Positions 11,871 through 22,750 of a stretch of 64,000 nt of DNA are shown piece after piece; position 1 is the stretch's first letter; every line of letters begins with the position of its first letter. A program made the position numbers and the translations under genes. The stretch comes from Ichthyophis bannanicus (taxonomy: Eukaryota > Chordata > Amphibia > Gymnophiona > Ichthyophiidae): NCBI GenBank assembly GCA_033557465.1, contig CM066031.1, positions 1,666,812,800 through 1,666,876,799 of the forward strand. Reading direction: 5' to 3'. A model generated the notes under the pieces. It worked only from the letters and a program-made list of their open reading frames with translations. It was not told the DNA's origin and searched no databases.

Positions 11871-11998
11871 GGGGCTTGTTTACAAAGCCGCGGTAGTGGT
11901 TCGCGATCGCGATCACAGCCGCGGCCCCATTGAAATCAATGGGGCCGCGGCTCCGATTACGATCGCAAACCGCTACCGCGGCTTTGTAAACAAGCCCC
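11871..11998. mobile_element. Palindromic MITE inside the mariner (Harbinger-like ends)
   Basis: A 128-bp, nearly perfect inverted repeat: each end begins GGGGCTTGTTTACAAAGCCG when read inward, and the centre is CCCATTGAAATCAATGGGG. CAA flanks both sides (11,868-11,870 and 11,999-12,001), a possible 3-bp target duplication. GGG-starting ends with a 3-bp duplication suggest PIF/Harbinger, but the duplication is not the usual TWA. It lies between the transposase start codon and the right terminal repeat of the mariner. Confidence 0.65.
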
Positions 11999-12160
11999 CA
12001 AATATCACATGATTAAAAAAAGGTACAGGTATGGTGCGGCCATGCTACACTCTGTACATGCAGAGCACATAACTAGGTCACTGCATGCTTAATAGCATCA
12101 TGTTGCGACATATTGTTATATAGCTACACAAGTCTCGACACTTTTTGATCACACTTCATA

Positions 12161-12290
12161 AGTAGTATTTTCCCCAAGGCTACCTTAATGGTTTAAGGGC
12201 TTTTCCTCCAAGAATTTCTCCAGATCTTTTAAAACCCAGCTATGCTAACTAGTTGAGTGCAAGAGGAAATTTTAACTTATGATTCTAGAT
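12161..12290 (-). mobile_element. CR1-type LINE 3' region, second half
   Basis: The stretch TTAATGGTTTAAGGGCTTTTCCTCCAAGAA with TTTTAAAACCCAGCTATGCTAAC matches 39,905-39,975 of the antisense CR1 (TAATGGTTTATGGACCTTTCCTCCAGGAA, TTTTTAAACCCAGCTACACTAAC). It continues the tail that stops at 10,485. Past about 12,300, an antisense TATATACC...CAGTTTACAAA tail of another element follows. Confidence 0.55.
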
Positions 12291-12759
12291 TTTTAAAAAA
12301 ATATATTTATTTATTGATAGAGCTTATATACCACTACTGGCAGTTGCATTATAGCAGTTTACAAAATTCAAAAAGTGAATTACCAGTGGACATAAAAGAC
12401 AGCACAAAAACATAAAACCATAACAAAAGAAAGACAAGGAGGAAACATAAGGAAGAAAAGTGGGGTAGCAAAACAACTGTCTTACTATTGGAACCAAGAA
12501 CAGTGATAAAATAACAGGATCACCAAGTCATTCTTTGAAAGCCTGAGTGAAGAACCAGATTAATGATAGGGAGAAGCAGTGGCATCAGAAGCAGATGATA
12601 TGGTGAATAGACCCTTATATTTGATTTTGTAGGAGACAACCAACTTATGCAGCTTGCAGAATAAAAAGATCCAAAGAACAAGACATAGTGGAGAAATATG
12701 GAAATAGAATGAAGAGAGAGATGAGCCAGCAAAAAAAAAAAAAAAGAGGGAGGCCTTCA

Positions 12760-14590
12760 TGAAATGCAGGAGATTACAGAGAGGGGAAGACGGGCATTTA
12801 TATTTGGAAAAAAATTAGAGAAGCTAGCAAAAAATGTGAGGATAAGACATTTGTCAGATATGTTAGTGAGAGGAGGAAGGGCAAAAGTGGTATTGTCAGA
12901 CTCAAGGGTGCAAGGGAAGAATATGCAGAAACTGATGAGGATAAAGCAGAATTTTCTGTTCTGTGTTCCCAGATGAAGGGCCAGGAGCAGGACCTCAGAA
13001 AACACCCACAAATAGGGACTGAAGCGACGGGGATCTTGAACATTTTTCAGAAGATTGTGTTCATGAGGAACTAGCTAAACTAAAAGTAGACAAAGCCATG
13101 GGTCCAGATGGGATACATCCAAGAAAACTGAGGCAACTTGGGGACGACCTAGCTGCTCCAATCAATGCCTCTTTGGAGTCGGGAGTGGTGCCAGAGGACT
13201 GGAGAAAGGCACATGTGATCCCTTTAAACAAAAGTGGATGTAAGGACAACATTGAGAACTACAGGCTGGTTAGTCTAATCTTTGTTAGTAAATTATTGGA
13301 AAGGCTACCAAAGGAGAGAATAGTGAAGTTTCTGAAGTCCAATGGATTGCAGGATCTGAGGCCGCATGGATTCACCAGAGGCAGGTCTTGTCAGACAAAT
13401 CTGATAGATTTCCTTGACTGGCTGACGAAGGAGTTGGACCAAGGGAGAGCCCTGATGTGCTGTATTTAGATTTCAGTAAAGCCTTTAACACTGTTCCACA
13501 TAGGCGACTTGTAAAGAAACTGAGCACCCTAGGGATGGATCCTAAAGTTACTGCTTGGGTTAGAAATTGGTTGAGTGGAGGCGATGAAGAGTACAGGTAA
13601 ATGGAGCTCACTCTGAGGAGAAGGTTACCAGTGATGTGCTGCAGGGATCTGTCCTTGCTCCAATTCTGTTTAACATCTTTGTTACTGATATTGCGGAAGG
13701 ACTGTCGGGTAAGGTTTGCTTGTTTGTGGATGATACCAAAATCTGCAATAGAGTAGACACACAGGAAGGAGTCTAACATGAGGAGTGATCTAGCTAAGCT
13801 TGAAGAATGGTCTAGAATTTGGCAACTGAAATTTAATGCTAACAAATGCAGGGTCATGCATTTAGGCTGCAAAAATCCAAAGGAGCTGTACGGAAGTACT
13901 TCTGTCCACAAAAGAAGAGCGGGACCTTGGCATAATTGTGTCTGATGATCTTAAAGTAGCTAAACAGGTAGAAAAGGTGACTGTGAAAGCCAGAAGGATG
14001 GTTGGGTGTATAGGGAGAGGAATGGCCCGTAGAAAAAAGGAGGTGATAATGCCTCTATATAAGTCTCTGGTGCAGCCTCATTTGGAGTATTGTGTGCAAT
14101 TCTGGAGACCGCACCTTCAAAAGAATATAAGCAGGTTGGAGTCTGTGCAGAGGATGACTACTAAAATGGTTAGAGTCTTCGTTATGAAGCGTATGAGGAC
14201 AGACTTAAAAATCTTAATATGTATACTTTAGAGGAAAGGCGGGATAGGGGCGATATGATAGAGACCTTTAAATACCTCGGTGGCATAAATGCACAGGAGG
14301 ATCTCTTTCAATTGAAGGCAAGCTCTGCTACAAGGGGACATAGGATGAGGGTGAAAGGAGATATTTCTGCATATTACTGCTGAGTCTATTTCTTTACAGA
14401 AAGAGTGGTAGATGCGTGGAATAGTCTCCCGTTGGAGGTGGTGAACATGAGGACATTATCTCAATTCAAATATGGGACAAACACAGAGGATCTCTAAAGG
14501 TAAAAAGAGCACTATTGTAATTGATATAGAAGTGCAGACTAAATAGGCCATGTGGTCTTTTTCTGTCGTCAACATTTTATGAATTGCAGT
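12760..14590 (+). pseudogene. CR1-clade LINE ORF2 fragment, degenerate
   Basis: This is the RT and C-terminal part of a CR1-type ORF2. Visible in order: DKAMGPDGIHPRKL, VVPEDWRKAHVIPL, NYRLVSLIFVSKLLE, GFTRGRSCQTNLIDF, YLDFSKAFNTVPHRRL (13,464 on, after a frame change), TAWVRNWLSGG, a damaged PQGSVL region, [40 protein letters not shown], then ERRDRGDMIETFKYLGG and a final DAWNSLPLEVV. Many frameshifts and stops separate the blocks. A YADD box is not recoverable (the region reads close to VDDTK). It belongs to the same clade as the better-preserved antisense copy at 39.7-41.3 kb but is older. The endonuclease half is absent. Confidence 0.8.
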
Positions 14591-15075
14591 AGAGTCAAAT
14601 ATGAATAAATTGAGTGGCCAGAATAGAATGAATACATGGGAGTTTATAAGCTTTTAAATGTGAAAGCTGATGGCATTCAAAGAGAAGGGAAGAGCCCATA
14701 ATGATGCAATGATTAGAACTTGCAGGGAACATGGAAATGTTAGAGCGGTATGTCTGGCTAAATGGTGGAAGTTCTAGAGACCCAGGGGCTTGGGGTTGGG
14801 AGAAAAACAGAAAGTTGTTCTTGTCAGGAATTGAGGTCCCCCTCTCCCTCCTAATTTTAATTTTATTTATTGCAAATTATCAGATTCCATAATCAAAACA
14901 AGACCAAGGAAAAATCACTTTTTCCTGTGTCTTGCCCCTGTTATTGTGGGCTAATCTCAAAAGGAAGAAAAAAAAATGCAAAACAGTTAGGAAATACAGA
15001 TGGAATTATACATCAGTCAGCAGCATCTGACAAGTTCCTTCTCTCCCTCTGTAAAAAAAAAAATCAAGTAGATGC
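14590..15075. other. Unassigned spacer
   Basis: No recognisable gene or repeat body. The sequence is AT-rich and contains short A runs. Confidence 0.3.
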
Positions 15076-15240
15076 TTAGGAAATTTTTGTGTATTGTAAG
15101 AAACACAACAACATGGAAAATAACATAAATGCAGCTACCAAAGCAAGGATCCTGGGCTTTAAAGCCAGGAAGTCCCTGCGCCAAAGCAGAATCTTATGAG
15201 AGAAATCGGAAACAGGGGCAGCCCAAGGGAGGTGCGGGGA
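15076..15240 (-). pseudogene. L1-type ORF1 relic, antisense
   Basis: The minus-strand frame reads HKILLWRRDFLALKPRILALVAAF, which parallels RRKSFLALKARVLALGATF in the relic at 9-212. Both fit the C-terminal domain of L1-clade ORF1. Only this segment survives. Confidence 0.45.
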
Positions 15241-15312
15241 CAAGTGCGAAGATTCATTGTGGGGCCTCATTTCCATAAGGAGCCTCATTTGAATAAATAT
15301 TTGCATAATGTT

Positions 15313-15438
15313 AACATGCGCTTTTAGTAAAGATGCCTCTTAATGAGTGTCTGGATAAGGAAAGACTACCAGATTTCTACATTACTATATTCCAGTGCCA
15401 ACCACCAGGCCCATTAGAAAGTACTATAAACACTGCCC
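15313..15438 (+). repeat. Left copy of the 126-bp direct repeat flanking BovB
   Basis: Identical to 18,441-18,566 except for one base (CATTAGAAAG here, CATTAGGAAG there), with no length change. It directly precedes the 5' end of the RTE-BovB element (TCCCCCAGGTCGG). Its position and near-identity fit a target-site duplication. Confidence 0.85.
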
Positions 15439-18400
15439 TCCCCCAGGTCGGAAGGCACTCAACTAGCTACTGGGGAAGAGCTGAAGACTTTTCAGAGTAA
15501 AGCCAGCATTTATGATGTGGTTGGATCAAAGCCCTCGGGATGTCTGACTGCTGATGTAGCTGCGCATGAAATGAGAGTCAGAAGCTGTAAAGATGTCTTA
15601 CACATTGGAACATGGAACATACGAAGCATGAACCAAGGGAAGTTGGAGGTGGTCAAGAATGAAATGGAACATATACAACTTGATCTGTTGGGTGTCAGCG
15701 AACTGAAATGGACTGGCATCGGGCACTTTGCATCAGATGATCACATGGTCTACTATGCTGGAAATGAAAGACAAAGAAAAAATGGTGTTGCATTTATAAT
15801 AAAGAAGAAACTTGCAAGAACTGTAATGAAATACAATGCAGTCAGCAAACGCTTAATCTCTATTCGTCTACGAGGAATGCCTATCAATACAACTATACTT
15901 CAAGTATATGCCCCAACAACAGCTGCAGAAGAGAATGAAATTGAAGAGTTCTATGAACAAGTACAAGCTGAAATTGACAGAACATGCAAACAGGATATCC
16001 TGATAGTCATGGGTGACTGGAACGCAAAAGTTGGCAACAAAGAAGAAGGCAAAGTAGTTGGAAAATATGGACTTGGCAACAGAAATGAAGCTGGAGACAG
16101 ACTGATAGAATTCTGCAAGACCAACGATCTATTCATCTCAAACACCTTCTTCCATCAACACAAGCGGTGACTGTACACATGGACATCACCCAATGGATTG
16201 TATAAAAATCAAATTGACTACATCTGTGGAAGTCAACGATGGAAAAGTTCTATAACATCAACAAAGACAAAACCTGGAGCTGACTGTGGTACAGATCATC
16301 AACTACTAGTATGCAAACTCAAGCTAAAGTTGAAAAAGAGCAAACCACTCATGAATGCAGAAAAATATGACCTTGAGAATATACCACTGGAATTTAAAGT
16401 CAGCCTGCAAAATCGATTTGCTGCTTTAGATACAAATGACAGAGCTCCAGAAGAGTTATGGAATGACATCAAGAAGGTTGTGTTGGAAGAAAGCGAGAAG
16501 TCTCTACAAAAGGTGAAAAAGCAAAAACGACCAAAATGGATGATGGAAGAAACTCTGAAAATTGCCCAGAAACGCAGAGAAGCTAAAGCCAGAGAAGAAA
16601 GAAAGACAATAACAGAACTCAACAGAGATTTCCAATGTGCAGCAAGACAGGACAAGGAAAAGTACTACAACGACGCATGCAAGGAAATAGAAGCAGAAAC
16701 TATTAGAGGAAGAACAAGATCGGCTTTCCTAAAGCTACGAGAATTAAAGAAAAAGTTCCGGCCTCAAATTGGAATGTTACAAGATGCTCAAGGTTCTATG
16801 TTGAATGATGCTGAGACGATCAAGAAAAGGTGGAAGGAATATACAGAGTTTTTATGTGATAAAGAAGATCAAGTGGACCAACAGCCGTTTCAACCTGTAC
16901 CTTATGATCGGGAACCATTGGTGATGAAAGAAGAAGTTGAAGCAGCATTGAAAGCCTTATCAAAGAACAAAGCACCAGGCATTGATAGCATTCCCAAAGA
17001 AGTATTACAACAATCTGATGCAGCTGTTACCGTACTTACAAGGCTCTGCCACAAAATATGGAAGACAACATCATGGCCAACTGACTGGAAAAGATCTGTT
17101 TTTATACCAATACTAAAGAAAGGTGATCCAACTGACTGTGGAAATTATCGCACAATCGCTCTGATCCCACATGCCAGCAAGATTCTACTGAAGATTATTC
17201 AAAAGAGACTACAACCATACCTGGAACAAGAACTACCTGAAGTGCAAGCAGGGTTCAGGAAAGGGCGAGGAACGAGAGACATCATTGCGGATGTGAGATG
17301 GATCCTTGAAAAGATTAAAGAATACCAAAAGGATATCTATTTGTGCTTTATAGACTATAGCAAGGCTTTTGACTGTGTAAACCATGAGAAGCTCTGGGCC
17401 ACATTAAGAAGCATGGGTATACCAGAACACCTGATCGTACTCTTGCACAATCTGTACATTGATCAAGAAGCAACAGTTCGAACGGAACAAGGAGAAACAG
17501 AATGGTTTAAAATAAGCAAAGGTGTACAAGGCTGCATACTTTCCCCCTACCTGTTTAATTTATATGCAGAACAAATCATCAGAGAAGCAGGATTGTATGA
17601 AGACAACAGAGGTGTGAAGATTGGTGGAAGACTCATCAACAACCTTCGCTATGCTGATGATACCACATTACTGGCTGAAAGTGAAGATGATCTGAAACAT
17701 TTGCTTCTCACAGTCAAAGAATATAGTCTCAAAATGGGCCTGCACCTTAATGTAAAGAAGACAAAGATCATGACAACTGGCATAATCAACAGGTTCATCG
17801 TTGAAGGAGAAGAAATTGAAATTGTGAACAACTTTAACCTACTTGGATCAACTATCAATAAAGAAGCAACAAGCAGTCAAGAAATCAGACGATGCATTGC
17901 TCTTGGCCGAATGGCTATGAAAGACCTAGATAAGATTCTCAAGAGCAGAGATGTCTCTCTCCATACAAAGATTCGACTTGTTCAAGCCATGGTATTTTCA
18001 ACAACATCATATGGATGTGAAAGTTGGACAGTGAAAAAGATAGACAGGAAGAAAATTGATTCCTTTGAATTATGGTGCTGGTGGCAAATACTGTGTATAC
18101 CATGGACTGCCCGAAAGAACAAACCAGTCAGTACTAGAGGAGATCAAACCTAAGCTTTCTTTAGAAGGTCAGATGACAAGACTTCGACTTTCATACTTTG
18201 GACACATCATGCGAAGAGGGAGATCATTAGAGAAAGACATCATGCTGGGCAAGATAGAAGGCCAACGCAAAAGAGGAAGGACAGCAATGAGATGGATCGA
18301 TACAATAACAGCAGCTACGGGTACCAGTCTGTCAACAATGAGCCGCTTGACTCAATACCGAACACAATTTAGGATAGCTATCCAGAGGGTCGCCATGAGT

Positions 18401-18443
18401 CGACTCCAACTCGACGGCACTTAACAACAACAACAACAACAAC
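15439..18443 (+). mobile_element. RTE-BovB LINE
   Basis: A 3-kb element with one main open frame (endonuclease plus RT), a start-proximal CCCCAGGTCGG stretch and an AAC-repeat tail at 18,423-18,443, as is usual for RTE elements. It is flanked by a near-perfect 126-bp direct repeat. The single mismatch between those flanks implies a recent insertion. Whether the 5' end is complete is not certain. Confidence 0.9.
15517..18424 (+). pseudogene. BovB ORF2: APE endonuclease and reverse transcriptase, lightly broken
   Basis: The endonuclease nicks the target and the RT copies the LINE RNA at the nick. Endonuclease blocks: GTWNIRSMNQGKLEVVK, SELKWTG, QVYAPTT, MGDWNAKVG, then GADCGTDHQLL. RT blocks: DWKRSVFIPILKKGD, NYRTIALIPHASK, QAGFRKGRGTRD, FIDYSKAFDCVNHEKLW, LRYADDTTLLAES. 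The C-terminus has ELWCWW...IPWTARK and YFGHIMRRG. Three lesions are visible: an in-frame TGA at 16,168-16,170 (a CGA arginine codon is likely ancestral), a frameshift near 18,120, and the box normally GVRQGCILSP reading GVQGCILSP, which is one codon short. The craniofacial development protein 2 family is derived from this endonuclease type, but this copy is a plain LINE. Confidence 0.9.
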
Positions 18444-18566
18444 ATGCGCTTTTAGTAAAGATGCCTCTTAATGAGTGTCTGGATAAGGAAAGACTACCAG
18501 ATTTCTACATTACTATATTCCAGTGCCAACCACCAGGCCCATTAGGAAGTACTATAAACACTGCCC
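18441..18566 (+). repeat. Right copy of the 126-bp direct repeat
   Basis: Follows the AAC tail of the BovB element and matches 15,313-15,438 at 125 of 126 positions. The sequence after it (ATTTAGAACCC) is pre-insertion flank. From here to about 19,140 no gene is recognised. Confidence 0.85.
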
Positions 18567-18569
18567 ATT

Positions 18570-19140
18570 TAGAACCCATAGCAAACCCACCGTATCATAA
18601 CCACACTACCTGGACTCACAAGCACCAAACCCTACCTATCAAAAAGGCAACTTCAAATATTAAACCAATAGATCTCAGAGAATACCAATATATCTCACTG
18701 GGGTAAACAGAACAAGTGGGACTGTCAAATAGAGACTATATGAATACCTCAGCTTGGTTACACATGCAGATCATAGACCGTCACCACACAAAGAACAAGG
18801 GATCACAATTTAGAAATAAGAAGATAATTAAATTGGGAACCCCAAAAGCCAGACATGAAATGTACAAGAACACTGGAGAAATAAAACTGTAAATTAATTT
18901 TCTCTTGCACTAAACAAAAACGCAAAGATGTTAGCGAAACACATTTCCCAGACCTGACATATTCCAGTTAATAAATTCAAAATAAAAAGTATTTTTCTAC
19001 CCTTTGTTTGGGCATTTTATTTTTCACTTGCAATTGCTCCAGTCACTTTCTTCTGGTTTCTTCATGTCTTCTGCGAGCTGTCCATTTGTCCTTTTCCTTC
19101 TCTCTTATAGAGAGAATGGAAAAAATCTAGATCTGCTTTA
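18570..19140. other. Unassigned spacer
   Basis: No gene was recognised. A short AAATAAAAAGTATTTTTCTACC stretch near 18,980-19,000 looks like the end of some repeat, but the family was not identified. Confidence 0.3.
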
Positions 19141-19384
19141 ACATATTGATCTTTTCCCTTTTTGCTCTTTACCCCATTTATTTCTTTATTCCTTTATCAT
19201 CCACTCAAATTTCACCCTTCCATTCTCAAGCCTCACTTTCCCAATACCTGGCCAATTGTAGATTTTTCTTCCCTCCTACACAAAATATCTTTTCCCCTCT
19301 CCATCCTCATTCCCCATCCCCTTCTAGTCCCCCCCCCCCCACCAAAATCAGCTCCCTTCTAGTTCTAGACCCACCTATTCTCCC

Positions 19385-19870
19385 ATGCCCCCACATAAGC
19401 CCAGTTCCAGTTCTAGCCCCCCATATGCTCCTTTCCAGTCACATTTCAGCCCCCCATCAGCCCATTCCAGTCCAAGCACCCCCATCAGCCAATTTACAAT
19501 CCTAGCCCCCCCATCAGCCCATTTCCAGTCCTATTCCAGACCCCATCAGCCCATTTCCAGTCCAAGCTCCCCCTGATCAGCCCATTTCCAGTCCTATTCC
19601 AGCCCATTCCCAGTCCAAGCTCCCCCGATCAGCCCATTCCCAGTCCTATTCCAGCCCCCATCAGCCCATTTCCAGTTCAAGCTCCCCCCATCTGCCCATT
19701 TCCAGTCCTATTTCAGGTCCCCATCAGCCCATTTCCAATCCTAGCCCCCCCATATGCCCATTTCCAGTCGTAGCTCAGCCCCCCATCAGCCCATTTCCAG
19801 TCCAAGCTTACCCTCCCATCAGCTCATTTCCAATCCTTACCCCCCATCTGCCCATTTCCAGTCCTATGCT
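19385..19870. repeat. Minisatellite, about 30-35-bp units
   Basis: Imperfect tandem copies of CATCAGCCCATTTCCAGTCC followed by AAGCTCCCCC or TATTCCAG. More than a dozen units can be counted. It is embedded in a wider CT-rich tract that begins near 19,140 and contains a C run near 19,328-19,340. Confidence 0.8.
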
Positions 19871-19916
19871 AGACCCCTCTCCCCCTTGCCAAAGAGCCCC
19901 ACGGCCGTCTAAGGAG

Positions 19917-20235
19917 CTTCAGAGGGAGCCAGCAAAGCCCATGCGAGGCCCCGGCTCCCTCTGCTCAGCCTCCAGCATGAAGAGTGTTTTCCCTCAGGCT
20001 AGCAGCTGTTTCTGTGAAGCGCGCTGAATGCCGGGAAAGGTTAAAGGGCATTTCCTGGCACTCGTGCGTTTCACTGAAACAGCTGCCAGCGTGAGGGAAA
20101 ACAGTCTTCATGCTGGCGGCTGTGCAGAGGAAGCCAGGGCCTCGCACGGGCTTCCCCGGCTCCCTCTGAAGCCATCCATTTGTGCGAGAATGAAGTTTGC
20201 GGGGCCCTGTGCAAACAACGTTCTCGCACAATGGA
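19917..20235. repeat. Foldback element with two adjacent hairpins
   Basis: Left arm 19,917-20,038 (starting CTTCAGAGGGAGCC) is the reverse complement of 20,050-20,171 (ending GGCTCCCTCTGAAG), roughly 85% by eye, with a short loop. Immediately after it, 20,176-20,232 forms a second hairpin with arms TGTGCGAGAA and TTCTCGCACA around a GGGGCCC centre. No target duplication was found. The minus-strand open frames here are shadows of the repeat. Confidence 0.65.
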
Positions 20236-20599
20236 CGAGCCGGCCCTGTTCGGAAATATTTGTACTTTAGAACCCAAAAACAGCATAGCTATATTCTTGT
20301 AATATAAATGTAGGACCATATTGTGATCTGGTTCAAGGGCAAAAGTCACAAGCAAGGTGGTCCCTTCAAGTGAACTCTCAAGAAAACCAGTCAAATCCAT
20401 AGAACCTTGTCCAACTATAGGGTTGCCCAAGATCTGAAGCCTTCAAGGACAGGTATTGAACCCATACCACAGGAGAAATAGACTCTAAAGGAATCTTCAA
20501 AACCTCTAACATATATTTCTGCTGCATGTTGGTCCGGGGAAGAAGAGGAGACAGGAAGATTTAGGAAGGGCAAGTTATTGTGCTTACTCTGATTTGCCA

Positions 20600-21240
20600 A
20601 CTGTCCTTGGCCTCTACAGCACCAAGATATACTTGTTCAACACACCGTGTTTATAAGAGTCCAAACCTGTGCCCCTTACTGATTCTACTCCCAAGCCAGA
20701 CTATCCATGACCTCAGAAAGTTTAAAGAAATCATCTTTACTTCTTGTCACATAAACAGAAAGGGAGATGTTCAAACCTTCGATTGCATCACAAAGTGAGT
20801 TCATAGTTACCACTGCAGGTCTCTGAAGCAAGCCAAGCCACAAAGCACATTCGCCTCTTCTGCGGCACTCCCTTTCACATCCACAGCTCCAGGATGCTCT
20901 TCCCCTGGAGCTCTCACCCACAGGAGATGATGCTGCAATGGGGACTGCCGCGACGCAAGGTCTCTTCCATATGAGTAATAGAAGGCATCTCACTACCCTC
21001 AGCAGAAGTGCTTCTGGGTCTCTGTGATGCAGTGCATTGATCAGGGCTGAGAGAAACCTCTTCAATGCTGAGGTCCAGCGAGGAAAGCTTAGCTGGACCA
21101 GCAGAGATGATATGTCCGTCCATTACTCGTACTGTATATCCCAAGAGTCATCTGGCCCGGGAGCAGAGACACCTGAGAAGCTGAGACATGTATCTTTGAT
21201 TTCCGCTTTTTTGACTGCATAATGCCAAGCAAAGCGGTTT
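20600..21240 (-). pseudogene. Possible L1 ORF1 N-terminal relic
   Basis: On the minus strand, short blocks read PAKLSSLDLSIEEVSLSPD, TASQRPRSTSAEGSE, then VVTMNSLCDAIEGLN followed by SKDDFFKLSEVMDSL. The Ser/Pro-rich start followed by an amphipathic stretch is reminiscent of the N-terminal half of L1-clade ORF1 proteins, but there is no diagnostic motif. It could be unrelated repeat sequence. Several stops and frame changes are present. Confidence 0.25.
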
Positions 21241-22345
21241 GGTGTCCCAGTCAGGTGTAACTCAGAGGTAAGAGCAGCAGCGGGAGCGTTCTAACATGAT
21301 ACCATCTTGTTGTGTAGTAGTGGTGGGACATACTTGATGGATACTGAGAGAAATATCTGAAAGACAAAGATCTAGCATGGACTGGAAGCTTACTCTAGTT
21401 CTGTAGATGAACAATTTGCCAGTTTTGGTGGAAGTAGAAAAGGGAAAATTGCTTACTAGTCATCATTGTTATATACTGTCAGATGACTCATGGCATTAGA
21501 GTTCAGACCACATTTTAAAAGGTAAAAGTGCTCAGTGCAAACCAAACTGCTGGGCATTAGCATTGGGAAAACATCTCTAGGGATGCTTTAGCTTTTCTCT
21601 GTTTTATAGTAGCTGCAGAATACATAAACAGCAACAAAGTTAAACATAAGCACCTTGGAAGACATTCTGGTTGTTGTGCCACTGTTTGTATGAATATTAG
21701 ATACTATATCAGTTTCTGTGAAAGGTGAAGAGAAATGGCTTTGAGTTTTTGCAGCTGCAACTCTTTGTTTCTAAATATGCTGACAATAAAAAAAAATTGT
21801 CATGTGGCTGAAGTAACTGGTAATTATCATGGCATGGTCAAGCTTTTTCGGAACCTAAAGGCAAATGCATTTTTCTTCTTTAGAACAAATATAGTAAAGA
21901 TTAACAACAAGGGCAAAGATCTGTCATCGTCTTGGGTTATTAAAGTAATAATCACCAGTCATCAGGGTCAGATCTGTAAATATTTGACTCAGATTTACTT
22001 GGCTAGAGTCGGCACAGCCCAGTTCTGATTTGATTCAGGTATAATTTTAATTCAGATTTACTCTGTTATGGTTGGAATATTCAGATATTGAAAATATAAG
22101 TGTGAGTACAAGCCTCCAAACTCTGCCTAAAAGATCCAGGCCAAGAGGGATAGTTGAGGTAGTGGGTGTCTAGCAGCTGCATGGTACTTGAGTTCCTTCA
22201 GGAGACCCAGCAACAGAAAAGAGACCAGGACCAACCCAGTAAGAAACAAGTATGGAAAGCATATGGCGTATGGTTCATAGAATTCTTTGCAAGTTGTGTG
22301 TGTTTGTGTACACGTTCATGCACATGTGTTTTGTATCTTTATCGG
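21240..22345. other. Unassigned spacer
   Basis: AT-rich with short open frames and no recognisable repeat body. The last 60 bases before the DIRS element (about 22,290-22,345) are GT-rich. Confidence 0.3.
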
Positions 22346-22506
22346 CTCTTTCTCCAGGACCAAGCAGGAAGTCAGTCCTCACATATGGGTGACATCAATG
22401 TCAATGGAGCCTTGCAGAGCATTTCCCCAGCTTTCCAAGAAAGCCTTTGGGAATGCAGGCACGCATGCGCGGTTCCCTTCCCGCCTAAAGGTGCCATCTT
22501 GCTCAG
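22346..22506 (+). repeat. DIRS copy 1 left inverted terminal repeat
   Basis: Reverse-complements the right terminal repeat at about 36,575-36,765. It carries CACGCATGCGCGG, close to an NRF1-type site, and GGTGCCATCTTGC, the complement of a YY1-like AAGATGGC. The right repeat extends about 35 bases further (to GTAACTACTCTTT), and that extension has no left counterpart. Confidence 0.85.
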
Positions 22507-22750
22507 TCTCTCTTTTTCCGTGAAGCCCATCGGACGTGTGTCCTAGTCCTCCGGGAAAATAGTTTGATTTTTCGCGATTCCTTCGCTATTTTTTCTCCGG
22601 TTCGACGCCGGTTCCCCTCCCGCTGGGTTCGGTACACCGGTATCGAGCCCACTCTCATGTTTTGCCCTTCGTGGCTGGCGTTCGCGCCCTTTTTTTCTTT
22701 TTCCCTGGAAGGCCAGTCCTTTGACCTCGCGGGGACTCTTTTTTTCCCTG

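Larger units (their letters stand above)
10756..12158 (-). mobile_element. mariner-type DNA transposon
   Basis: Terminal inverted repeats of about 29 bp match: the left end begins CGAAGTGCGATCAAAAAGT and the right end, read inward, begins TGAAGTGTGATCAAAAAGT, with both continuing to TCGAGACTT. TA dinucleotides flank both ends (10,754-10,755 and 12,159-12,160), the normal mariner target duplication. The length, 1,403 bp, is about 1.3 kb plus the 128-bp MITE at 11,871-11,998. A transposase pseudogene lies inside on the minus strand. Confidence 0.88.

Noticed and set aside
15517..16170. A host CFDP2-like gene
   Set aside because: The endonuclease similarity is real, but the sequence continues into BovB RT and an AAC tail with target duplications, so it is a LINE.
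19146..19576. Pro/Ser-rich plus-strand frames
   Set aside because: They derive from the minisatellite and CT-rich tract.
19385..19870. A CRISPR-like array
   Set aside because: Units are imperfect and contiguous with no unique spacers, and the context is a eukaryotic repeat region; it is a minisatellite.
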